A stretch of 64,000 nucleotides of DNA from Paludibaculum sp. GTDB lineage: Bacteria; Acidobacteriota; Terriglobia; Bryobacterales; Bryobacteraceae. Where the stretch lies: contig JARKQJ010000152.1 of the NCBI GenBank assembly GCA_029973955.1, forward strand, positions 62,001 to 126,000. The letters are read 5' to 3'. The position numbers and the translations under genes are program-made. Under the pieces are notes generated by a model that saw only the letters and a list, made by a program, of their open reading frames with translations, ran no database searches and was not told the DNA's origin. Of this stretch, positions 55,008 to 61,983 are shown piece after piece (position 1 is the first letter of the stretch; each line of letters starts with the position of its first letter).

Positions 55008-55928
55008 TCAGGCAAACGCCGAGCGCAGCACCTGGTAGGACTTCGCCACCGCCGCGCGGGGCTCTTCCTTCCCTTCCATCTCCAGGCTCACCCACCCGCG
55101 GTATCCGGAGCGCTTCAGGATGCCCGCAATGCGCGGATAGTCCAGGTCCAGCGTGTACCACTCACCGCCGCCGTAGTACGTCTTGGCCTGCACGATGGTC
55201 GCCTTCGAAGCCAGCCGCTCGATGCCTGAATACGGGTCGCCCGGATAGTTGCCCGTATCCATGTTGATCCCCAGCCACGGCGAATTCACCTTCTGATGAA
55301 TCTCCAGCAGGGTCCCCACGTCCGTCGTCAACCCCCAGTGGTTCTCCAACGCCAGCATCACGCCCAGCCGCTCGCAGTGCGGCAGCAACTGCTCGATCGA
55401 CTCCACGCACCAGCCGATCGCGTCCGCCAACTGGTAGCCTGGCAGCGGCGGCTCATTGCCCTTCACCTTCATCAGGTCATCGAACGACGGGATGGTCTTC
55501 CAGCGCCCGGAGTTCAGCCGCACGCACGGAATGCCCAGCCGCGCGGCCAGTTCCAGGCAGCGCCGCGTGTGCTCCACATGCTTGCGCCGCTCGTCCCGCG
55601 CCGGGAAGACAAAGTCCTGGTGGATGGAGAGCAGCGGGAAACTCAGCCCGCGCTCGAACGCCCGCTTCTTGAGCGCGTTCACGTAACCCGCCGATTCGTC
55701 CTTCATCTGCCGGTGCAGGATCTCCACGCCTTCAAAGCCAAGCTCCGCCGCGTGGTCGATCACATCCTCGATGGGAAACTTCACCGGCTTGAAATGCCAG
55801 TAGGAATAGCTGGAAACGGCCAGCTTGACCCTGCCGCCGCCGGCCGCGCCGGACTGCGCCCGCGCTTCCCTGCCCCAGGCAGCGCCTGCCAGCGCGCCCG
55901 CCAATACACTCCTGCGTCCAATCGCCAT
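55008..55928 (-). CDS. Tat-exported sugar phosphate isomerase/epimerase-like TIM barrel
   Basis: 306 residues. Tat-like signal GRRSVLAGALAGAAWGREARAQ. The TIM-barrel shows VKLAVSSYSYWHF, GFEGVEILHRQM, GVMLALENHWGLTTDVG (metal-site Glu), WLGINMDTGNYPGDPY (metal-site Asp), ATIVQAKTYY and WVSLEMEG near the end. Family members bind a divalent metal and isomerise sugars or inositols; with a signal peptide, it would act outside the cytosol. It follows the beta-propeller gene by 19 nt; Shine-Dalgarno GGAGG present. Confidence 0.85.
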   Translation of the reverse strand: MAIGRRSVLAGALAGAAWGREARAQSGAAGGGRVKLAVSSYSYWHFKPVKFPIEDVIDHAAELGFEGVEILHRQMKDESAGYVNALKKRAFERGLSFPLLSIHQDFVFPARDERRKHVEHTRRCLELAARLGIPCVRLNSGRWKTIPSFDDLMKVKGNEPPLPGYQLADAIGWCVESIEQLLPHCERLGVMLALENHWGLTTDVGTLLEIHQKVNSPWLGINMDTGNYPGDPYSGIERLASKATIVQAKTYYGGGEWYTLDLDYPRIAGILKRSGYRGWVSLEMEGKEEPRAAVAKSYQVLRSAFA

Positions 55929-55947
55929 CGTCTACGTTCCTCCCTAA

Positions 55948-57192
55948 TCAGGTCAACTTGAGAATCGTTCCCTCGTCGGTCGCCGCCCAGATGTTGTCAT
56001 CGTCGGCGCGGCTCAGCCAGGCCTTCCGCCCGGCGGCCCTGTAAGGCACTTTCATCTCAAACCAGTTCTGCGAACCCGGCGTGTAGAAGATGCGCAGCCG
56101 CCCTGGAATCGGCGAGTTCCGCAGCATTCCAGGCGGCTCCACGGCCGCCAGAATCGTGCCTCCGTCCCGCAACTGAACGGCGTCGTGCACCCAGGCGTCC
56201 TTGCGGCGGAAGAACGGCTCGCTCTTGCCCGTGGTCAGGTTCACCCGGTAGACCTCGGACGGGAACTCGATGCCGTCGCCGTAATGGTAGATCACCAGCG
56301 CCTGGACGCCCAGCGTCCGCAGGCGCGCCACGCGGCCGAACAGGGACACCGTGCTCATCTTCCACGTCTTGCCCCCATCGCGGCTCTGCCCCAAAAGCGA
56401 CGTGCTCGGCGTCAGGTTCCTCCGCAGGGCCCGCTCCGGCATCATCCAATCCGGAAACCTCGACACATCCCGCGGCGGCGACGCCGATTGGCCGACAATT
56501 GCCAGCACCCCCGGACCCATCCCGCTCATCCACGACCACACCGTGTTCTCATCCTTGATCGCCAGCTCTTCGGACTCGCGCACCTTCCGCCACGTCTGCC
56601 CCCCGTCCTCCGTCTCATGGAAGACCTTGCCCCCGCCCATCGCCCAGCCATGCTTCTCGTCCGTGAAGTAGACCCGGAACATCGGCCTGCTCTTCTTGTC
56701 CCTCGGCAGCTTCCGCTTCTCCCACTGCAGCCCGCCTTCGCTCGTGTACCACAGCGCGTCTTCGCCCACCATGTACCCGCGGGATTCGTCCAGCATGTAC
56801 AGCGACAGCGGAAAATCCTTCAGCTTGACCGTACTCCAGTTGGCGCCTGCGTCCCGCGTGATCCACGCCTGCTGCTCCCGGCGCTCGCGCTTGGTCTCCA
56901 CACCCACCACGATGCCCCGCTGCGCGGAGGCGAAGGTGACGTCCTGCAACTGGAACTCCGTCTCGTCGGCATCCACCAGTTTCTGAATGGTCCAGCGTTT
57001 CGTGGCAAACTTGCCCGAAATCTGATCCTGACCCAATGGACGCAATACGGGCACTTCCGGCAGGAAGGTCGAGTCGCTCAAAACCGCCGGCGGCTTCGCG
57101 CCCGGCGCCCCCTTCCGCGGCTCCTGGCACCAGGCGGCGCCACCCCACAGAACTCCACCCAGCAGCCCCCTGCGACTCAACGCCATCGTCAT
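55948..57192 (-). CDS. Exported YCF48/BNR-type beta-propeller protein
   Basis: 414 residues. Tat-like signal LSRRGLLGGVLWGGAAWCQ. The mature part has repeats of the YCF48/sialidase BNR type (QQAWITRDAGANWSTVKL; ALWYTSEGGLQWEKRKL; KVFHETEDGGQTWRKV; LLGQSRDGGKTWKMST), Asp-box-like G-x-x-W blades of a propeller. Related proteins are often loosely called photosystem-assembly-like; no photosynthetic role is implied. Start ATG 57192 follows GGGGAG and abuts the GAF gene's stop; the alternative ATG 57186 is possible. Confidence 0.75.
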   Translation of the reverse strand: MTMALSRRGLLGGVLWGGAAWCQEPRKGAPGAKPPAVLSDSTFLPEVPVLRPLGQDQISGKFATKRWTIQKLVDADETEFQLQDVTFASAQRGIVVGVETKRERREQQAWITRDAGANWSTVKLKDFPLSLYMLDESRGYMVGEDALWYTSEGGLQWEKRKLPRDKKSRPMFRVYFTDEKHGWAMGGGKVFHETEDGGQTWRKVRESEELAIKDENTVWSWMSGMGPGVLAIVGQSASPPRDVSRFPDWMMPERALRRNLTPSTSLLGQSRDGGKTWKMSTVSLFGRVARLRTLGVQALVIYHYGDGIEFPSEVYRVNLTTGKSEPFFRRKDAWVHDAVQLRDGGTILAAVEPPGMLRNSPIPGRLRIFYTPGSQNWFEMKVPYRAAGRKAWLSRADDDNIWAATDEGTILKLT

Positions 57193-57193
57193 C

Positions 57194-57808
57194 CTACTCC
57201 CCGTCGGCCAATTCATCCCGGCGCGCGATGTGGCCGTGCGTCTTCACCAGCTCCACATGGTTGGCCGCCTCGATCGCCGCCGGCGTCAATCTGGCCAACA
57301 CCAGCAGGCACCCCACCTGCTCGCCGATCGTCGTCAGCATCTCCATCTCCGCCCCGGTGTGCCGGTGCGGCATGCGATGCTGCACGTTGATCACGCCCAC
57401 CACCCGGTTTCTTGCAATCACCGGCGCGGAGAGAAAAGATTCAAACGTGTCTTCCGGCAGCTCGCTGAATGTCCTGAACCGCGGATCCCGGTAAGCCTCC
57501 GACGTGATAGCCAGCAGTTTCCGCTCGCGCGCCACCCAGCCCGTCAGGCCCTCGCCATTCTTCATCCGCACTTTCCCGATCTCCGCCGGATGCGGGCTGG
57601 ATGTGGCGCAAAGCACCAGTTCGTCGTCGTCGATCAGGTACAGCAGGCAACTGTCGCAACCGGTAAACTCCTGCACCAGCCGCGCCACCGCCTGCAGCGT
57701 ATCCGCCAGGCTCAGTTCGCGGACCATCAGCCGGCTCACCCGCTGGTACACCCCCAACTGCTGCTCCAGCCGCTCTACGCGCGCCTCGAGTTCCTTGCCC
57801 TTTGCCAC
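57194..57808 (-). CDS. GAF domain protein
   Basis: 204 residues. An N-terminal coiled coil (ELEARVERLEQQLGVYQRV) and one GAF domain (about 30-170, with GEGLTGWVARERKLLAI and SFLSAPVIARNRVVGVINVQH). GAF domains bind cyclic nucleotides, haem or other small ligands; which ligand applies here is unclear. No output domain follows, so it is a sensor module. It starts at GTG 57808, with GATAAT 6 nt before. It heads an operon with the beta-propeller and TIM-barrel genes. Confidence 0.85.
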   Translation of the reverse strand: MAKGKELEARVERLEQQLGVYQRVSRLMVRELSLADTLQAVARLVQEFTGCDSCLLYLIDDDELVLCATSSPHPAEIGKVRMKNGEGLTGWVARERKLLAITSEAYRDPRFRTFSELPEDTFESFLSAPVIARNRVVGVINVQHRMPHRHTGAEMEMLTTIGEQVGCLLVLARLTPAAIEAANHVELVKTHGHIARRDELADGE

Positions 57809-57814
57809 GCTGCC

Positions 57815-57820
57815 ATTATC
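57815..57820 (-). promoter_or_regulatory. -10 box GATAAT placed for leaderless GAF mRNA
   Basis: On the minus strand GATAAT ends 6 nt before the GTG at 57808. Confidence 0.4.
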
Positions 57821-57973
57821 CCACTTCGTCCGCTGCGAAACTCCTGCAATTTACAGCCCGCAATTGCGCGCACACCCCACGGGCCTCTACCATAGAGACA
57901 ATCCAGCCAGAGCGCCCATCCGTTCCGGCCGGCCTGGTCTTTGCAAGAATCTGAGGAGAGGAGATCCAAATCC

Positions 57974-58528
57974 ATGTGGAACCGCGGCAAGAAGGAGGAT
58001 GATATCCAACAACGGCCCGCTCCCGCCCCAGCGCCCGACTATTCCAAGGAGGCCATCCCCATGTCCACCTATCCCACTCGGCAGGTCGAGCTCGGCAACA
58101 CTCGCGCCGGTGCCGCCATCGGCAAGAACCTCGCCTTTGTCGGGCATATCAGCGGCAAGGAAGACCTGCTCATCGACGGGCGCCTCGAAGGCGATGTCGA
58201 CCTGCCGGAAAACCGCCTCACCGTCGGCCCCTCCGGCCAACTCCAGGGCCGGGTCCGCGCGCGCGAGATCGTCATCCACGGCGGCGTGCAGGGCAATCTC
58301 GAAGCCAGCGAGCGCGTCGAGATCAAAAAGAACGCTCGCGTCATCGGAGATCTCAAGGCCCAGCGCCCCGTGATCGAGGATGAAGCCTACTTCAAGGGCA
58401 ACGTCGAAACTATCCGCGTCGAGCCGCCCAAAGCCGCCGTCAAACCCCAACCCGCCACCCCCGGCGCCGCCGAAGCCCAGCCCAGCCTGCTCTCCGGCGA
58501 TGCCAAGCAGGAGCCTCGCAAAGGATGA
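57974..58528 (+). CDS. Bactofilin
   Basis: 184 residues. A polar N-terminal tail (about 1-50), then a bactofilin domain (about 55-150) of short beta-helix turns: FVGHISGKEDLLIDGRLEGD, LTVGPSGQLQGRV, IVIHGGVQGNLEASERVEI, ARVIGDLKAQRPVIEDEAYF. A disordered Pro-rich tail ends it. Bactofilins form non-nucleotide cytoskeletal filaments for cell shape, stalks or envelope positioning. ATG 57974 has a GGAGAGGAG Shine-Dalgarno upstream. It overlaps the next gene by 4 nt. Confidence 0.92.
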   Translation: MWNRGKKEDDIQQRPAPAPAPDYSKEAIPMSTYPTRQVELGNTRAGAAIGKNLAFVGHISGKEDLLIDGRLEGDVDLPENRLTVGPSGQLQGRVRAREIVIHGGVQGNLEASERVEIKKNARVIGDLKAQRPVIEDEAYFKGNVETIRVEPPKAAVKPQPATPGAAEAQPSLLSGDAKQEPRKG

Positions 58529-59163
58529 ACCCCGCGTCCCGGCCAGCCTCCGCCACTCCTCTCTCTCCGCATGAATCGCAGCCCGCGGGCCGCCGGTCCT
58601 ATGCCTTGGAGAGCATGAGCCAGTGGCTGGCCGGCCAGGAGCGGCTCCAGATCATCGACTTCAGCCCGGCCAATCAGCAGAACCTCGACTACGTCACCGG
58701 CCTCGGCCACCGTCTCTACTTCGACGACCTCCTGCGCTCCTTCGAATCCAGCTTCCCCCCCACCGAACGCTCGCAGGATCATCTCACCACTCAGCGCATC
58801 GAGGACTTCCTCGACTCCTGCCTGGACTTCCCGGACCAGTCCGTCGACGGCGCTCTGGTCTGGGACCGGCTGCAGTTCCTCCCCGCGCCCCTGGGCGCCG
58901 CCGTTCTCCAGCGCCTGCACCGCGTGCTGGCGCCCGACGCCCTCCTGCTGGCTCTCTTCCATACCGATGCCAGCGCCACCACGGCCTCTCCGCAACAGTG
59001 CCGGATCCTCAGCGACAAGCAGGTTCAACTCACCGCCTCCCCTGCCCGACTGCCGATCGTCCAGTTCAATACCCGCTCCATCGAGCGCTACTTCCAGCGC
59101 TTCCAGACCCTGAAGTTCTTCCTCACGCGTGACAATCTCCAGGAGGTCCTCGTCCGGCGCTGA
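58525..59163 (+). CDS. Methyltransferase-like protein coupled to bactofilin
   Basis: 212 residues. It has the class I methyltransferase layout: LQIIDFSPANQQNLDYVTGLG (about 40-60) in place of motif I, DGALVWDRLQFLP (about 110), and LHRVLAPDALLLALFHTD (about 130). But the glycine-rich SAM loop (D/E-x-G-x-G-x-G) is absent, so it may be a non-catalytic relative. Overlapping the bactofilin gene by 4 nt makes a shared role likely. I do not infer an enzymatic activity. Confidence 0.55.
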   Translation: MNPASRPASATPLSPHESQPAGRRSYALESMSQWLAGQERLQIIDFSPANQQNLDYVTGLGHRLYFDDLLRSFESSFPPTERSQDHLTTQRIEDFLDSCLDFPDQSVDGALVWDRLQFLPAPLGAAVLQRLHRVLAPDALLLALFHTDASATTASPQQCRILSDKQVQLTASPARLPIVQFNTRSIERYFQRFQTLKFFLTRDNLQEVLVRR

Positions 59164-59175
59164 ACGGCCGGGCAT

Positions 59176-59211
59176 CGCTGAGCTACCAGAGAACGCTGAG
59201 CTAGCAGGGAA
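59176..59211. repeat. 18-nt unit in direct tandem, two copies
   Basis: CGCTGAGCTACCAGAGAA and CGCTGAGCTAGCAGGGAA abut, with two mismatches, and end 2 nt before the ATG of the permease gene. It occupies most of the 50-nt spacer. Confidence 0.7.
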
Positions 59212-59213
59212 CA

Positions 59214-60359
59214 ATGACACAGGAAGCCAAGTCCGCCAGCACCCGTCAACTCGCCGGCCTGCTTGCCAGCATCCTCCTCTTTGCCTGCCTGCTCTACCTC
59301 GGCCGCATCTTTTTCATCACCTTCATCTCCTCCATTCTCATCGCCTTCCTGCTCGATCCCATCGTCAACGCCTTCATGCGCTTCCGCCTGCCGCGCGGCG
59401 CCGCCAGCTTCCTCGCCTGCAGCCTCATGCTCACCGTGGTCTACCTCATGGGCCTCGCCCTCTGGATGCAGGCCATCGGGCTCTGGGAAGATCTGCCCGC
59501 TTACAGCCGCCGCGTCGCTGAACTCGTCGACGCCGCCGCCTCCCAGGTGGAGAACGTCGAGAAAGTGGCCCAGGACATCTTCGTCCCCAAGCGCATGCGC
59601 GAGGCCCAGCCGCCCGCGCCAGATCCCAAGAAGACCAGCAAGAAGAAGAAGGCCGCCGCGCCAGATCCCAATCTCCCGCCCCCCGTGCAGGAAGTCCGCA
59701 TCATGCAGGAGGACCGCCAGCTCGTCAACGCCATCTACGCCGAACTGCGCCAGTATTACGACGCCGCTCTCATGGCCTCCTTCGTGCCCTTCCTCGTCTA
59801 CTTCCTCCTCAGTTGGCGCGACCATATGCGCAAGTCGATCCTTGCCCTCCTGCCCACCGAGGGCCAACGCCAGAACATGCAGCGCGCCTGGGACGGCATC
59901 GCCAATGTCGCCCGCGCCTACCTCGTCGGCAACTTCCTGCTCGGCGTCGTGCTCTCCATCGCCAGCGCCATCTTCTTCTGGTTCGTGAAGCTGCCCTACT
60001 GGCAGGTGGTCGGCCCCATGAGCGGTTTCCTCAGCCTCATCCCCTACCTCGGCCTGCCGTTGGCTGTCATCCCGCCCTTCGCCGCGGCCTTGCCCGTCTA
60101 CTCCGGACTGCCCGCCTACCTGCTCATCGGCTCTACCACCGCCGTCTTCCACCTGCTCGCCCTCAACCTGCTCTACCCCAAGCTCGTCGGCGCCCGCGTC
60201 CACTTGAATCCGCTCTCCGTCACCGTCGCCCTCATGCTCTGGTACCTGCTGTGGGGCGGCGCCGGGCTCGTGCTGGCCATCCCCATCACCGCCGGCATGA
60301 AAGCCTCATTCGACAACATCCCCTCCCTGCGCCCCTACGGCAAAGTGCTGGGTGACTGA
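59214..60359 (+). CDS. AI-2E family (UPF0118/PerM) transporter
   Basis: 381 residues. Two N-terminal helices (LLASILLFACLLYLGRIFF; FISSILIAFLLDPIVNAFM), a third (SLMLTVVYLMGLALWM), a cytoplasmic or periplasmic loop with a Lys/Pro insert (DPKKTSKKKKAAAPDP, about 139-155), then conserved helices (VARAYLVGNFLLGVVLSIAS; LSLIPYLGLPLAVIPPFAAAL; LVGARVHLNPLSVTVALML). The family includes the AI-2 exporter TqsA and Na+/H+ antiporters, so the substrate is open. A tandem 18-nt repeat fills the space before the ATG. Confidence 0.85.
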   Translation: MTQEAKSASTRQLAGLLASILLFACLLYLGRIFFITFISSILIAFLLDPIVNAFMRFRLPRGAASFLACSLMLTVVYLMGLALWMQAIGLWEDLPAYSRRVAELVDAAASQVENVEKVAQDIFVPKRMREAQPPAPDPKKTSKKKKAAAPDPNLPPPVQEVRIMQEDRQLVNAIYAELRQYYDAALMASFVPFLVYFLLSWRDHMRKSILALLPTEGQRQNMQRAWDGIANVARAYLVGNFLLGVVLSIASAIFFWFVKLPYWQVVGPMSGFLSLIPYLGLPLAVIPPFAAALPVYSGLPAYLLIGSTTAVFHLLALNLLYPKLVGARVHLNPLSVTVALMLWYLLWGGAGLVLAIPITAGMKASFDNIPSLRPYGKVLGD

Positions 60360-60365
60360 TCATCC

Positions 60366-61874
60366 ATGAAAACCATGCTCACCCGCCGCGCTCTGCTCGC
60401 CGGCGCCGCCGCGGCGCCTGCCATCCTTCGCGCTCAATCCGCGCGCCGCCCCAATATCCTCTTCGCCATCGCCGACGATCAATCCTGGCTCCACACCTCC
60501 GCCTCCGGTGAGCGGGCCCTCAAGACGCCCGGCTTCGACCGCGTCGCCTCCGCCGGTGTCCGGTTCCAACAGTGCATCTCCGCCTCGCCCGGCTGCGCCC
60601 CCTCCCGCGCCGCCATCCTCACCGGCCGCTACCCCTGGCAACTCCGCGAGGCCGGCACTCACGCCAGCCTCTTCCCGCGCGATCTTCAGGTCTACCCCGA
60701 ACTCCTTCAAAACGCCGGCTACTTCACCGGCCTCACCGGCAAGGGCGCCGGCCCCTGCAACTTCAATGACGCCGGCTGGCCCCACAATCCCGCCGGCCCC
60801 GCCTTCGACAAGCGCAAGCTCCAACAGCCCCTCCCCGGAATCAACCGCAACGACTACGCCGCCAACTTCGACGACTTTCTCTCCGCCCGCCCCAAAGACG
60901 CCCCCTTCTGTTTCTGGTACGGCGGCCAGGAGCCCCATCGCGAATACTCCCCCGGCCTCGGCCTCCGCTCCGGCAAGCGCCTGGAAGACGCCACCGTTCC
61001 GCCCTTCCTCCCCGACACCCCCGAGGTCCGCTCCGATATCCTCGATTACCTCACCGAAATCGAGCACTTCGACCTCCACCTCCAGCGCATGCTCGATCGC
61101 CTCGAAAAATCCGGCGACCTCGAAAACACCATCGTCGTTGTCACTGCCGACAACGGCATGTCTTTCCCCGGCTCCAAAGCCCAGATGCGCGACTACGGCA
61201 TCCACGAGCCTCTCGCCATCTCCTGGCAGGCCCGCGCCAAAAGCGGCCGCGTCAGCCAGGAACTCATCAGCCTCACCGATCTGGCGCCCACGTTCCTCTC
61301 CGCCGCCGGCCTCCAGCCGCCCTCCGGCCTCTGCGGCTCCAACCTCCTGCCGCTCCTCACCCTCGACAAGCCGCTCAACCGGCCGTTCGTCCTCTCCGGC
61401 CGCGAGCGCCACTCGCACGCCCGCCACGATCTGCTGGGCTACCCCGCCCGCGCCTTGCGCAACCACTACTACCTCTACGTCCGCAACTTCGCGCCCGATC
61501 GCTGGCCGGCCGGCGATCCGCCCAAGTTCTACGATGTCGACGACGGTCCCACCCATCAACTCCTGCTCGCCCGCCAGAAAGACCCCGCCATCGCCCCCTT
61601 CTTTGAAACCTGCTACGGCAAGCATCCCGCCGAAGAACTCTTCGATCTCCGCACCGATCCCGGTTGCCTCAGGAACCTCGCCCAGCAGCCCGGCAAGCGC
61701 GGCGTCCTCGCTGAACTCCGCCGCTCTCTCACCGCCCAGCTCAAAGCCCAGGGCGACCCGCGCCTCGGCCCCAACCCCAATCTCTGGGAGAGCTACCCCC
61801 GCTACTCCCCCACCCGGCCCGAACTCGGCGGCTTCTCCGAATCCGGCAAATACAACCCCGCGTTCCAACGCTAG
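60366..61874 (+). CDS. Tat-exported type I sulfatase
   Basis: 502 residues. Tat signal LTRRALLAGAAAAPAILRAQ. Metal-site start RRPNILFAIADDQSW; the formylglycine motif C-x-P-S-R with GRYP is intact at Cys77 (CAPSRAAILTGRYP), so it should be an active-type (Cys) sulfatase once FGE modifies it. VVVTADNGMSFP (about 257) supplies the second metal Asp-Asn pair, and HEPLAISW follows. It removes sulfate esters from polysaccharides or glycans in the periplasm. An FGE enzyme must lie elsewhere. It begins 6 nt after the permease stop. Confidence 0.92.
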   Translation: MKTMLTRRALLAGAAAAPAILRAQSARRPNILFAIADDQSWLHTSASGERALKTPGFDRVASAGVRFQQCISASPGCAPSRAAILTGRYPWQLREAGTHASLFPRDLQVYPELLQNAGYFTGLTGKGAGPCNFNDAGWPHNPAGPAFDKRKLQQPLPGINRNDYAANFDDFLSARPKDAPFCFWYGGQEPHREYSPGLGLRSGKRLEDATVPPFLPDTPEVRSDILDYLTEIEHFDLHLQRMLDRLEKSGDLENTIVVVTADNGMSFPGSKAQMRDYGIHEPLAISWQARAKSGRVSQELISLTDLAPTFLSAAGLQPPSGLCGSNLLPLLTLDKPLNRPFVLSGRERHSHARHDLLGYPARALRNHYYLYVRNFAPDRWPAGDPPKFYDVDDGPTHQLLLARQKDPAIAPFFETCYGKHPAEELFDLRTDPGCLRNLAQQPGKRGVLAELRRSLTAQLKAQGDPRLGPNPNLWESYPRYSPTRPELGGFSESGKYNPAFQR

Positions 61875-61983
61875 CCTCCGTCCTGCTAGCCTAGATCTAA
61901 GATGAGAAGCCGCCCTGCTGGCTCCGCTTCTCCCGCAGTGCCCTGCCCGCAACGGCGGATCTTTCTCTTCTCCGGTTCTTTCT

